Below, one piece after another: positions 12,005-23,473 of a stretch of 50,411 nucleotides of DNA. Both the position numbers and the translations under genes were made by a program. The DNA is taken from the NCBI GenBank assembly GCA_025331435.1, contig JAIWNI010000149.1, positions 1 through 50,411 on the forward strand, given 5' to 3'. Every line of letters starts with the position of its first letter. Position 1 is the stretch's first letter. Under the pieces are notes generated by a model that worked only from the letters and a program-made list of their open reading frames with translations, was not told the origin of the DNA and searched no databases. The stretch comes from Choanephora cucurbitarum. Taxonomy: Eukaryota > Mucoromycota > Mucoromycetes > Mucorales > Choanephoraceae.

Positions 12005-13207
12005 TATGTGAAAATAAGACAGGTAAGTCGAGAAATATAGGGAAAAGAAGTAGAGAGAACTTTGTCGTTGGATCCAGTCACCTTATATACAACAATGACT
12101 TCGTACAAAAAAGGTATCTGTCTGTTGATTCTAAGTATACGTTAAGGAAATATTAGTGTACAAATCTTTATAAAGATTTGCAATCATAACATTGCTCGCT
12201 AAATAAAATGTCCTGTTATGGTATCAATTAAAGTTTTTTGAACCTCATAACTTCGACCATTTGGTGGTGTATTATATGGATTAAGTGTTGTAAAATGCAT
12301 CAATGACTACAGATGTTGTCAAGAATTGATTGAATTCAATCATTGATATTTAATCAGGAATCTAGCTTATTCTTCATACAGTGTTGACTATATGGCCCAA
12401 GCGTCTTCATTACCAAAAAAAGCAACGTTATGAGTTAACATGTATTTGGATTATGTTCGCGTAAGTATCATCATTTCGTGTGCAATCTTTTAAACTTCTG
12501 TATCCAAGTATGATCTTTCCATATCAAGTGCTTTTATCCAGTATTTAATCTCTACTCTTGCCTTTTTAGATATTTGTCAACAAATCCAAAATATTCAACA
12601 TCTATCATACAGAGTAACTTGGTGAAGAAAAAAGATTCAATGGAATATACATCTGTAAGTAAACTTGTCTTTGTGTTTTCCATCTACTCACTTGGTTGGA
12701 TCAAATATCGAAAACATCAATTTCGCTTTAAATAGCATGCATACCTTTTATCCTTAGAAAAGAGATTTAATATTAACATTATGATTACTAGCTCTGTGTT
12801 TGAAAGATTACTGTTTTCGAAAAGCATTTACTAAAATGAAGCCTAGTAAAAAACCCTTTTGAATATATCAATGCTTATCATTATAGGACATAGGTGTTCA
12901 GATTACTATCACGTCATTACTGACGCTTAACATACCGAGGAGTTATCTTTTTAGATCCAGTTGAGATGTAGTACTAGCATGTGGACATGAGGAAAGATGA
13001 TGCTCTAATGAATTTTTTAAAAACAAACATTGAGATAAGTGCTTATTCATCCCTAACAATAGACAATAAAGACATTGATTGAGGGCCTCAACTTGATTCC
13101 GTTTGGTTCAACAAATTATATTTTAAAAAACTTGTTTAGTGCGCTTTTCTTTCTTCATCTATTCTACGTTTCATTCCATATATTACATTCTTTTTTCTAG
13201 CTACAAA
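12005..13207. promoter_or_regulatory. Divergent promoter region of TE-A
   Basis: 1.2 kb between the two ATGs. A minus-strand TATA-like box (TATATAAGG, 12081-12089) lies 77 nt before the transposase ATG, and a plus-strand TTATATTTT near 13116 lies about 92 nt before the accessory ATG. No other motif recognised. Confidence 0.45.
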
Positions 13208-14214
13208 ATGTCTCATTTCAGCGATAAAATTGATTCTCTTTTGAGAGGTACTAGAAAAACTGAAGATGAAGTCTCAGAAATCAAAATGCATGTAGAGCAA
13301 TTAGAAGCTCGCTTTGAGGAACGTATCAATCAGCTGTTCACTATGGTTGAAAGAAACAATGAGATTTTGAAAAAGCTTGTTGTAGTTGAAGGTAAATTAA
13401 CATATTTCTGAAATGATCTATAATTAACCATAATCCATATATTTCAATAGATAAAGAACGATCTGAATTTGTAGGCAATCAATTAGAGGTTACCGTTTTG
13501 CCTGCTTGTTTGATATCGAGACCTCACATAAAGGACATGCATGGCGATTCAAATACACCATTAAATCGCTTTAAATATTTTTTGATCTCATGTTTCGGCG
13601 ATAGCATTAACCCGGATGTAAGTATCAACTCTACCGATAGAGCAAAAAAAGAAGCAATGATGAAACTACATCTTTCAACTTTGGAGCAGTTGAGCAAGGT
13701 GGTACTAGCCGACTTGCTATACCAAGTTCATGAAAAGGAACCTGAGCTCAAGGTTAAAACTTGGACGCAAATACCGCTCAAATACAAACTGGCAGCTTAT
13801 GATGATCTTCGGTATTTGGGTAACGTTTACCATATACCAATTAATAGAAGTAGGGATAATTGGCTCGAAGACGATTTGATATCATACTATTTCAGAAACA
13901 AAAAACCTGATCAGTTGGTAAAGTCTCATTTAACGTCCTCAGTTTATTCAAATGCTAATTTGCTTGTCTTTCAGAGCTCAAAATCCAAGACAGCCGAAGG
14001 ATCAAATCCAGCCAAAGGTAAGCAGCCTGTAGAAGGTTTGCGTGCTCTTGTTCCTGGTGGAAATGTTCCGCCTCATTTGGCCACGGTTGATTTGGATGAT
14101 AGTGAATTAGATCCTGACTTAGCAGCTATCATTTCTAATTCAACTGTCATGCAACAAGGTGATAAAAGACCACTTGATAATGCAGAAAGTGAGGGATCCA
14201 ACAAGATGAGGTGA
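13208..14214 (+). CDS. Element-encoded accessory protein of TE-A (coiled coil, unknown function)
   Basis: Predicted exons 13208-13391, 13451-13917 and 13975-14214 give 296 residues. Introns 13392-13450 and 13918-13974 have GT/AG ends; the second keeps frame if retained, but an intron sits at the equivalent place in the TE-B and TE-D genes. Residues 1-60 (starting MSHFSDKIDSLL) form a likely coiled coil. The middle domain contains WTQIPLKYKLAAYDDLRYL and NWLEDDLISYYFRNKK, shared with TE-B. The tail is acidic, then basic. It is read divergently from the transposase. No known domain recognised. By analogy with En/Spm TNPA it could bind element ends or aid transposition; that is inference. It is the only undamaged accessory gene of the three. 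Confidence 0.75.
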
Positions 14215-17200
14215 TTCATTGTGAACCGTCATGGTTTGCTATTATACTAATATTTCTTATATGATAGTCGTACACAAACTGCTTTTGCGGAATAAACTTT
14301 TTTCTCTTCTTGCCTTAATCTTCTAAGCTGCCAACTGTTATAACACATTTTCATTCATTCTATCCTTCAACTCTATTTTAAAATGATAAGATGACTGTTT
14401 GATAAGCTTCAGTATTCTCATATTTCGTATCAAAACCACTTTATATAAGACGTCAACTGATCCAACTGTCATTCATAATCTCAGGCTTAAATTGTCATCT
14501 TTTATATGCCTATTAGCAAACGTTATAGAAACGTCTACTACGACATCTTGACTACTTTTTTATTGTGTGTTCTCTTGCATGTCAACAACAACTATCTGTG
14601 ATGAGTTGTCCAAACACTAACCAGTAAAAAGAGTAAATTCTTTTTTTGTGTGATACGCTTCATGAACTTTTCTTTTATTTCTACCTCGCTTTTCATTACA
14701 CTTAAGTCATGTTGGCACTTGGCTCTTTACCTCATGTTATGATTCCAGACTATTTAAGCCACTTGGTCCTAAAATACAGTTGTATTCCCTAAACTTTTAT
14801 CCAATTAAATTTCAGAAACTCTTATACTCCCTTAAAACGAGTCTCACTAGACTGAAATGAATTCATATTTTTTTCTTTTCTCTTTCTTCCCTAACAGTTC
14901 ATTCAATATTATTAAACCAGCGAACAACCTAAGTCGCTTGTCAATGAACAGTTTTGCTTTTGAGAGTCTTTGTACAAAGACAACACACGATACGCATATA
15001 TACAGCTTTACAATCTAAGTCTCTATTGCCACATAACATCGAGATTCGAATATCATAACAGCCAGAATAAACGAGTAACAGCACTACGCAATAATAAGCA
15101 ATGGCATGAAGAATACTCTTCTGAATTTAAAAGCTCAGTGGAAGGATTTTGTTGGTGTCAACTGGTACTTTAATACACAATTTTTCGATCAACACCAGTC
15201 AGGCTGTTAACGTCTATTCGCAACGTAATGGTAATGGCTGACGATCGTACGAAACCTCGACATTTGGTAAGAACCATAGACAATTTTGGCTAGAATAAAG
15301 ACAAAGGTGTTCGACGAAATACCGCTTGAATCACCAGACTGGTTGAGATTATTTGGATTTATGGATAGAAGAAAGAATTGTTTTAGTGTTATATGCAACA
15401 GGTGTCTATTACATATTTGGCTAAAAATAGGAATCAGTGAAACGCATTAGAGCGAATGGTTTCAGACTTCAATGATACTGGAAACAGCATTAGTTAGTGT
15501 CGTAAATATGTCTTTTGATATCAACCAAAGTAAATGTTAGTCGGTAATGATGATTTAATCTTTTGGATCTTCTGTGGCATCGTTCCACAAAATAAGTGGA
15601 TGAATCAATCTTGTTGCGAAAGATTCAAATCAATAAAAAGTGAACATCTTGATCTTTATGTATGGTGCTGAATATCAAAGATGTCCAAATATTTCAAAAA
15701 TTCTGCTAATGTCCAAGTGTTATTGATTGTTATCCTAGGAGAGATGTTATCAAGACGGATATGAGATATATTTGTGATCAAGTAAAATGTGCAGTTTGTT
15801 CATCTCGTTCATGGTTACATCTATCTGAAAAAAAGTCAACTTTCAACTCATTTTTTCCTTTGCGATGCGAATTCAATTACACTTTTTTCTTCATTTTCTT
15901 GCAGTCTACATCACATTCACTTTTATCGATACGATTACCATAATCTTTAAAACGACTATAACGATACCTTTTCAGCCTTTCATAACTACACTTAATACAG
16001 TTATCTTCCTCTACTTTGAAGGATTCTTTCCAATATACTTTTCTTTATTTCTTTGTCTTTTAAAGTCTGTACTGCTTACACTTTTATACTCTCTTTATTC
16101 GACTGAAGCAAGTGATGACTCACCATGTTAAAGATCTTTTATTCAACCAGAATCACGTCTTTTCGCTTACTTATGACTTCGTTGTATACACCTCTACATC
16201 AGCTTCCGGTTTTATAGAGCACCCTTTCAACTCATCAAACTTGTAGAATTTAGGATATCAACAAGCCACATCGATTTCTCTACAAAGCTTCGTCTTGTGA
16301 ATGAGTCAACCATCCTGATGCTACTCATGAAAATTACTCGCTGATTTAACTGCCTTAAAAACTTGAGTCAGAAGGCTACTTCTCAATGAGCTACAAAAGC
16401 CTTTAGTAATGTCCGTTTAAGTTATACCTTCATGTTGCTTCTTCAATAAGCATCAATAGCTCTTTACGTCGCACAAAGAGACCTTCGCTTCAATTTATAT
16501 GTTTTTGTTCTGCTTGTTTTTTCCTGTGCATCTACATGGTTCTCTTCATTTCAACTTGGCTACACAAAAAAACTAAATAAATAAATTCCCTTGCCTTTCT
16601 AGATCTTCCGATCTTCTTTTTCTCTGCTTTACTTTCTTACTTTGTACATCGTTGTACTTCTTTTTAAATTTTGCTTTATTTCCCTCACAAAAATTAATGC
16701 ATTCTTATTCGTCAAATCCTTTCACACAATTAAATCCATCCCCCAACTGCCTGATATAGATTTACTCTTTTGGAAACACTGATTTTTTCTTACCCCCCAT
16801 AATTGCATTTTAATTCACGATTAATTTCCAAACTTTTTTTCTAGGCTTTTTGATCCATTCTGGCTAAAACTCTTTTAAATTGAGACAGAAAGCAAAATTT
16901 ATTTTTGGAAAGAAGACTTGACAAAAGCAGTGCAAATATTGATCACCTCAAAAAATGCTTCAAACTCATTATATATCAACTTGAAGGTCACACAAATGTT
17001 GTCATGTTAAAAAAAACAACACTTTATTCATTATTTTCATCCATATCACACTGTACAATAAACTCATTTAGCCTTCGCAAAAAAATTTGTATGCCATCCC
17101 TAATGAAACAGGTTTCAGACCTCTCCAGCGCGCCGTGGTGTATAGAAGAGAGAAAAATAAATAAAATGAAATAATCGAATGTCTCTCTAAAAAGTGGCTT

Positions 17201-17621
17201 ATCTCGGGAAATAAGAATTAAATCAGAAGCAATCGTTCAGTTGAATAAGTTGCAAGTCGGTTGATATCTAAAAGGCTGAATGAAGTGAGTAAGTAAAACC
17301 ACAAGCCCTTAATCGTGTCATCTGAAGCACCCAAGAGTAAAGCTTCCTTATTCTAGCAGAAAACTAGTTGCCAGATAGACTGTTGAGCATGTTAAAGTGA
17401 GTACATATTCACGTCTAAGATGAATACTAACATAAGTGTATTATTCAAAGACTGAGCAGCAGATAATTTAACCAGAGCAACAACCAAATAGCTAGTCTTT
17501 GGGATCAAAGTAGCTTAGAATTGCGAATTCAAAAGAATCACCAATAAAAGAACTGCTCATATAAATGAAACGAGAGCCAACACAGCCTTCCGCACTGCTT
17601 AGGCAAACAAACCAACTTTGT
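14215..17621. other. Intergenic DNA between TE-A and TE-B
   Basis: 3.4 kb lying between the 3' ends of two convergent accessory genes. No gene recognised; short frames are in pyrimidine-rich sequence (about 15840-16130 and 16550-16790). The missing right end of TE-A should be here but no G-rich counterpart is seen. Confidence 0.55.
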
Positions 17622-17636
17622 GCCAACCACCCACCC
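17622..17636 (+). repeat. TE-B left terminal C-rich block
   Basis: GCCAACCACCCACCC, followed by GTTATTTATC. The right end read on the minus strand is GCCCACCCACCCTACCC followed by TTTTTATTTC. The match in composition, spacing and following AT-rich sequence suggests an imperfect terminal inverted repeat. Confidence 0.5.
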
Positions 17637-17649
17637 GTTATTTATCTGC

Positions 17650-17925
17650 AAAAAATACAAAAAGGAAGAAAAGTAACAGAGAGAAAACTATAAAAAGAAG
17701 GAAGAGAGAAAGGAAGGAAAAGAAAAAAAAACGAAAGAAGATAACGATCATTCTGAATGAGGATTAAAATGAAAGAAAGGGATCAAGTAACAAAAAAGGA
17801 CAACGGACAGAAGAAAAAAAGAAATAGACAGGAAAAAAACAGAGAGGAACGAAGCAAAAAGTAGCACAAAGAGACAGAAAGGATGGTTGGATCAAAGGGA
17901 CTCAGTGATACGTCTAAAAGATGAA
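17650..17925 (+). other. Polypurine stretch inside TE-B left end
   Basis: About 275 bp that is strongly purine-biased on the plus strand, with runs of A and G such as GAAGGAAGAGAGAAAGGAAGG. It lies between the left terminal block and the accessory gene stop, so it is probably 3' untranslated or subterminal sequence. Such tracts can form triplex DNA. Confidence 0.6.
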
Positions 17926-18111
17926 AGGATTTCAGCAAGAATTCATTTAAAGTATTCGAGTTGTTTACCTTCTCTTTGGCGATAGTGAATCGGATTCACT
18001 ACCTAGAGGGTTCTCTTGTCTATCTGACAGAAGCTCTGATGCCCAACTTGGTTCTCTACTTGGCTCTGTTTCTTGTTCAGACGGTGATGGAGATGGGGAA
18101 GTGTCACCTCG

Positions 18112-18980
18112 TTAATGATCATCTTCATGCGTGCGTTTACTTTTTTTTGTCTTTTTTGTTGCCTTAGATGACCTGTCTGATTTGTTTTTGGGAGCTTTCT
18201 TTCTGGAAGACTATGATATATAAAGTATGGATAAGAGAATCAAGTAATGGATAATAAAAAAAAGAGTAGTACCTTTTGAGGATTCTTTTCTAGACTTGTT
18301 ATGATAATATCTAGCATGAATCATATTCTCCAACCAGAAATCAGTCGCATCGATAGGTCGGGATTCTGCTTATGTCTGCCAATGTACGAAGCTGCCTCCA
18401 AGCGTTCAGTCGTCTTTCGTAAGGAACCTCGGTATACGTCCAGTGTTTCCAGTCGCACTCATCCTTGATTGCTTGGTCTACCATGAAATTGACGGCCGCT
18501 TTCCCATGCATTTCTAGTGTTTGTTGATGTCTAGCCATCTTTGCTTCTTTTTCCAATCTGAATGGCTGGTTCTTCTCTGAGATTTATGACTACTTGATCG
18601 CCTAACCATTGCTTGAGGAATATGTCCATTCGTTTTTGATAGTACTTGTTACTATCACCACCAAGAACAGGGCCAGTTGGCTTAGGGATCCTTTCATTCC
18701 AAAGCACAGGCCTATTATCGATTGAGCTTTAGAGTTGAGTGACAACATCATCTATGATCATAATAAATGGATTAGAGTTCATTCGATCCTGAGTGTCAAA
18801 ATTTGTACCTTGTGTTAATGCGAACTTGTTAAGAATGCTGTTGCATCTACCAACAACTTGTTGAAAAGATGCAAAGTTGTTTTCCCATCTTTCCAAAGAA
18901 TCTCTGATGATCACAACGTTTTCTTCTGTTTTTTGACAACAGTTCATGAGTGATTTGCCGGATTTCTTTGAGAATTTCAT
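18112..18980 (-). pseudogene. Accessory gene of TE-B, broken
   Basis: Starts MKFSKKSGKSLMNCCQ and continues as a helical, coiled-coil-like N-terminus. A candidate intron from about 18805 to 18753 lies where TE-A has one. The middle domain holds WTYTEVPYERRLNAWRQLR and, in another frame, DFWLENMIHARYYHNK, matching WTQIP... and NWLEDDLISYYFRNK of TE-A. A second intron (GTACTACTC...CATAG) precedes a lysine-rich tail with SSRKKAPKNK and KRTHEDDH, a possible nuclear localisation signal. Breaks: TAA near 18730, a stop/frame change near 18545, and an extra base near 18335. The homology supports a real accessory family rather than chance frames. Confidence 0.75.
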
Positions 18981-20315
18981 GTTAGTTATTATGAGCTGAT
19001 TGATTTGAAGTTTGAAGTTATAAAATCGACAGAACTGTTTATTGCGGAAAATGTACCCTGTATATAATGTATATTCACTGATCTCTTATGCTCGTTGATC
19101 TACAAAACAATGGCTTTTATCCGTCGGTGAATGAGCTGCTCGGCTGTTGTTTAAAATCATACAATGAAGCTAGGTGTAAATCTTATGACCTCGGGATGAT
19201 CAGCTTGAATAAAAAACAATTTAAAATCATCTAGATCTAATCCCTTTTGCATCTATTTACAACATGAATATCGTTGTGCATTGTTCTACTAACTGAAGAT
19301 ACACGGCAAAAGTATATCTTTTGTGAGTATAATTGATATGGAAAGCAATTTCTTTTTTGACAATATCACGCAGGTCAAACAAAATTTAGATTCACCACAG
19401 ATTTGATTAACAGTAAAAGGTTTAAGTGACAACTAAAATGATTGTACAGCTTTTAATGCAACAATATGAAATCAATGTACCTTAACAAAATGGTAGATTA
19501 CTTACAGCTACTGAAAAACCGTAAAGAGCAATTCGTATGTACCTATTACTGGATTTGTTATGGTCATGATTAAGTGGAAGCATGAGCTAATTTGATTTTC
19601 ACTCAACGAACCAAGTATGCTAGATTAGTGTAATCGTTTGTTATAGCTTTTTTTTGATGCTGATACAAATAAGTTTGAGTGATCTATCGGATGTCGCTTT
19701 GTAATTGATCAGCAAACAAAGTAAGGTGATGGTCCTCTCAAACCATCTAACAGCACAAGCACATAGTATAAACGTAACAAGCTTATGGAAGGCTGATTGA
19801 TCAAGTTGGCAAATTGACCTTCGGAAGTATTGTGCCTAAACTCAAGAGATTCAGCTATCTTTACTAGGTATTTGTTACTAATGCATCAAACATTGTGGAT
19901 ACAATTAAAGCTTACAACGTTCACAATTTTCATTCATAGTCCTTCATGCACGAACAGGTATGCACATAATAGTATTATTCTATACTTTGTGCATTAAATC
20001 CCAAATTAGGCCATTATATATATGGATCTGCATGTTAGGCGATCAAGTTTAAAATTTGAAATAAAAAAGGGGTTTATGAATATTACTAGGCTGACACTTA
20101 CAGTAAAGTTTCATTTATTGTTCATTCAATCAAAATGCTAAACGCTTTCATAAGGCATGTATTGAACTTGGTTTCGATTGTAAGTCAATGGAATTTATAT
20201 AAACATTCTTCATAGATTTAGTTGATGCCTGTTCTTTTCTCAACTTTTGCTATCTGCTTCCACCCCATTTACTTTTTTCATACTTCGTCAACTTTATACT
20301 TTTATAATCATCAAC
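18981..20315. promoter_or_regulatory. Divergent promoter region of TE-B
   Basis: 1.3 kb between the two ATGs. A minus-strand TATA-like box at 19061-19066 lies 81 nt before the accessory ATG; a plus-strand TATATAAA at 20196-20203 lies about 113 nt before the transposase ATG. No other gene seen in the spacer. Confidence 0.45.
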
Positions 20316-23300
20316 ATGTCTGCCTTACCTATCTGCATTTACTGTAAGAAATCCTTCGCTACTCAACGCGATCTTGATTTGCATGAAGAAAGAGAAAAGT
20401 GTACTCTTAAGTTTTCCAAAAACTTTTTGCAAGGAAACCAGAATGGTGAAACACCTGAGGAAACCAATCTTCTAAGTGAAGCCCAAGTAGCCGATCCCAA
20501 TGATGCTGGCAACATCGACAGCCCTATGGCAATTGACTTGCCAATCGGAGAAGAGACATCTGATGTCGTCACTGGTAAGCTAAAGATCAAAGTAATTAAC
20601 TATGCTCTTTTACTTACACAGTATAGATGCTATTTTTCAAGAACCAGTAGAAATCAATTGGGTCCCCAGTGAGACTCTAATAGAGTTTGGAAAGGCCGCA
20701 TTAAGATTCATGCGCCTTTTGGAGGAACGCGGTACTCCTCGTCAACACCAACGAGACATTGTCAACTATTCTAACGCTAATTTTTCACCTCAATTCAAAA
20801 AAGATGGTAACTATAACTGATGGCTTTACTATATGTCAACCTTTTAACTAATAGTTTATGTATTAGGTCCTTTTGCCGATCATTTTTTGCAATCGCCTGA
20901 CACCTACCGACGACTTATCAGCAAAGACGCAACGTTGGTAGTCAAGCACGATGTTTGTATCAATGGGTGGTATCTATTTCCCATCAACCAACCTGAAGTC
21001 AATAGATGTACCAACCAAGAATGCCATCAGCAAAGATACAAAAACTTCAAACAGGTAGAGGCTAAAAAAATAATACTAACAGAGATTTAGACATGCTTCT
21101 GCCTGTTCTTGTGCCTTATAGCCAAATATCCTACACCTCAATCATGCAAGCCTTGACTGAGTTATATGCAAATGACGACAACCTTAGTATTTTGGAGTAC
21201 GGCTCTGACTTTATGAAAGAAGACCTGGATAACAATAGTTGCTACAAGAATATCTTTTCTGGTAAAAATTTCCGTCATTTGTTGAATGAGAAGATCGTTC
21301 ATCCAAACACCATCTGTCTTGTTCTTTTTGTTGATGTCTACCAACAAAAAAATATGCAAAAAGCACTCCAAGTACTCATTAATTGTCTTGTAATGAACAT
21401 TCACCCTGAACATCGGTAGATTTTCACTGTTATACACAAATCAAAATAGCTAACTCTCACTTTATTTGTGTTGTATACAATACAAAGGAAGAGATCATGA
21501 TTCTGATTGCTCTCACGCCCGGTAAGCCCAAAGATTTGGTTTCCTTTCTGCAGCCAATCATCGCCGAGGTCATTACCCTTTACGAAATGGTTCAGTGATC
21601 AAAAAGCAGGATCAAGTTCGATTCAGTGGGAATGCAGCAATCTTAGGTATCACTGGCGATATTTCTGAAATTGCCGAAATCATGAACTTTGCAGGACACA
21701 CCCACAATTATGGGTATCGTATTTGTATGGTTAAGGCAGATCAACCAGCCGCAGAATGTGTTCACGGCAAGTACTTCTCCACAAAAAGTTCACAAAGAAC
21801 CATAAACAGCTTAATTACTGGAGATTCTGTAAGTGGTCTTTCTTTAGATTGTATCTTTAATGTGATAATAACATTTACATACAGGAGCACGGAATGCGTG
21901 GTGTATCCTCTTTGATCACTTCCTTACCTACTTTCATGGGATCGTTCTCTTTCTTTGGCGACTGAGCTCCATATGATTGGTCATGGCCTAGGTCATATGG
22001 TATCAAGTCTAATAGACAGTAAACACAGCAAGCGTTTTATGAAGTCAGGCTCTAGACAATACACTTTTGAGGTCAATTCTCAATTTAGTCAAACAGATTA
22101 CGATTGACCAAGTTGATCAGTGGATAAAAGAAAGCAAACGAACGACACCCACAGCATTCGACTTTTCATTTGATCCTCGAAGAGGATTTTTTAGAGCTGT
22201 TGATCGGCAATTCTTTTTGTTGCATATTGTTCCAGCCATAGTTGTTCCTTATTTGAAGTATGATGGCTGCAAAGGAAGCTCTCATAAATTTATCCAATGC
22301 ATGCTCTATTAGCCTTCAAAAGTCCATCCTTGCAAATGAGTTAGTCAAAAATGAAAAGGCAAGTAGTTTGACATATGTAAAGTCTGGTTTTAGTAATCTT
22401 CTATTTATACTTGATAGATTGTTCTTAAAATGGGCTCTCTTCTTGAATTAGGAAATAGCTGCAAACCGATTGAATGAAGCGTGTCTGGACAATGAACAAT
22501 CATTTTGTCACCTATCATTTGTACGATCTGATCAAATCCTATGGCCCATTGCGTTATTATTCATGTAGATCCCTAAAAGAACAATTCAAAAGTTTACAAA
22601 CCTTTCCAAATCTAAGTCGCAGCCTTTCAAAGAAACAGACAACGTCTTTGTTCGTCTCAATTATTTCAAGCAATTCAATGATCAGTTGTCAAAAAAAGAT
22701 CTGTATCCTGCTCGCAAGCACAAACCTAATTCGTACAGAAATCATCCTCTTGATTTTGCCGAATCACAAGCGCAACTTTGGGAGAAGTTTGAAGATGTAG
22801 ACTTTAATCGACTTGATGAGATTGCTGACATTCCTGCCCAGTCTATATATCAAGCAGTTCATAAATACTATCAACGAATTGATCAACATACTGATGATAT
22901 AGTAAGCTCCAAGGCAACTTTATCTGCAGGATTGTTAAAAGATATGACCGTATTCCAGTCCAAATGGCATTACGGCAATCGTCTTCCTAAACGATTCAAC
23001 CATTCAGTAACTTTTGAATCGAAGGAATCATTGAGGTAATATTTTCTTTTCATCGACTCTAGGTAGTGTAACTGACATTTTTTTTCTGAGTAGATCGCGA
23101 AGAACTTCTTGGTACGTTGGTGAAGTAATCGTGTACCTTGAACACAGACATCAAGGTCAAGTTCACCATTTGGCTGTGATATCCGTGGCCAAGAAAAGTA
23201 AAATGGATAAATTCAACGTACCTGCTATTACATTATTCCATAATAATGAAGCAAAGAAGATTATAGTATGCAACGTAGAAGACATCATTACCTTGGCTGG

Positions 23301-23409
23301 ATTTGTTAGATTCAACAATCATACCAACCAGTTCAAGGTAATTTGGTTAGATGCTATTTACTACCAGAAACTAGGTGATAGAAAGAGAGGTGAAATCAGT
23401 CATATGTGA
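20316..23409 (+). pseudogene. Tnp2-type (CMC) transposase of TE-B, broken
   Basis: ATG at 20316 (MSALPICIYCKKSF) opens a CX2CX12HX5C finger. Introns 20575-20626, 20807-20866, about 21829-21884 and 23036-23093 are supported by TE-A. Blocks: HDVCINGWYLFP...CTNQECHQQRY, VLFVDVYQ, LGITGDISEIAEI with YGYRIC, GFLRAVDR-like FFRAVDRQFFLLHIVPAIVV, AQLWEKFEDVDF, and the C-terminal domain YLEHRHQGQVHHLAVIS. Breaks: a missing A in the A run near 21066, a shift near 21590, an extra T near 21963 (before ELHMIGHGLGH in another frame) and one near 22070. An acceptor used in TE-A appears mutated (CAATAC near 21480). Where TE-A keeps DIPG, this copy has DISE. Confidence 0.88.
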
Positions 23410-23456
23410 TCATAAATATCAGTAGTATGTATTATCAAGTTTAAAAGAAATAAAAA

Positions 23457-23473
23457 GGGTAGGGTGGGTGGGC
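23457..23473 (+). repeat. TE-B right terminal G-rich block (canonical G-quadruplex motif)
   Basis: GGGTAGGGTGGGTGGGC: four GGG runs with loops TA, T and T. It lies 47 nt after the transposase stop. The same block follows the TE-A transposase, and an inverted relative marks the left end of TE-B. Confidence 0.6.

Larger units (their letters stand above)
8777..14214 (-). mobile_element. TE-A: CACTA-like (CMC) element, divergent transposase and accessory gene
   Basis: Minimal extent. The left end is put at the C-rich block 8777-8791, which matches both ends of TE-B. The right end beyond the accessory stop at 14214 was not found: no matching G-rich block occurs up to 17621. It holds a decayed transposase (minus) and an open accessory gene (plus) sharing one intergenic region. 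The layout is the mirror image of TE-B and the proteins are clearly related. Confidence 0.7.
17622..23473 (+). mobile_element. TE-B: CACTA-like (CMC) element with divergent gene pair
   Basis: About 5.85 kb between a C-rich left block (17622-17636) and a G-rich right block (23457-23473) that are imperfect inverted copies. The accessory gene runs leftward and the transposase rightward from a shared 1.3-kb spacer, so both 3' ends face the termini. No target-site duplication could be assigned because the exact ends are uncertain. Confidence 0.65.

Noticed and set aside
15865..16131. Possible membrane protein of about 88 residues
   Set aside because: Hydrophobicity follows from T-rich DNA; no conserved start context or homologue seen.
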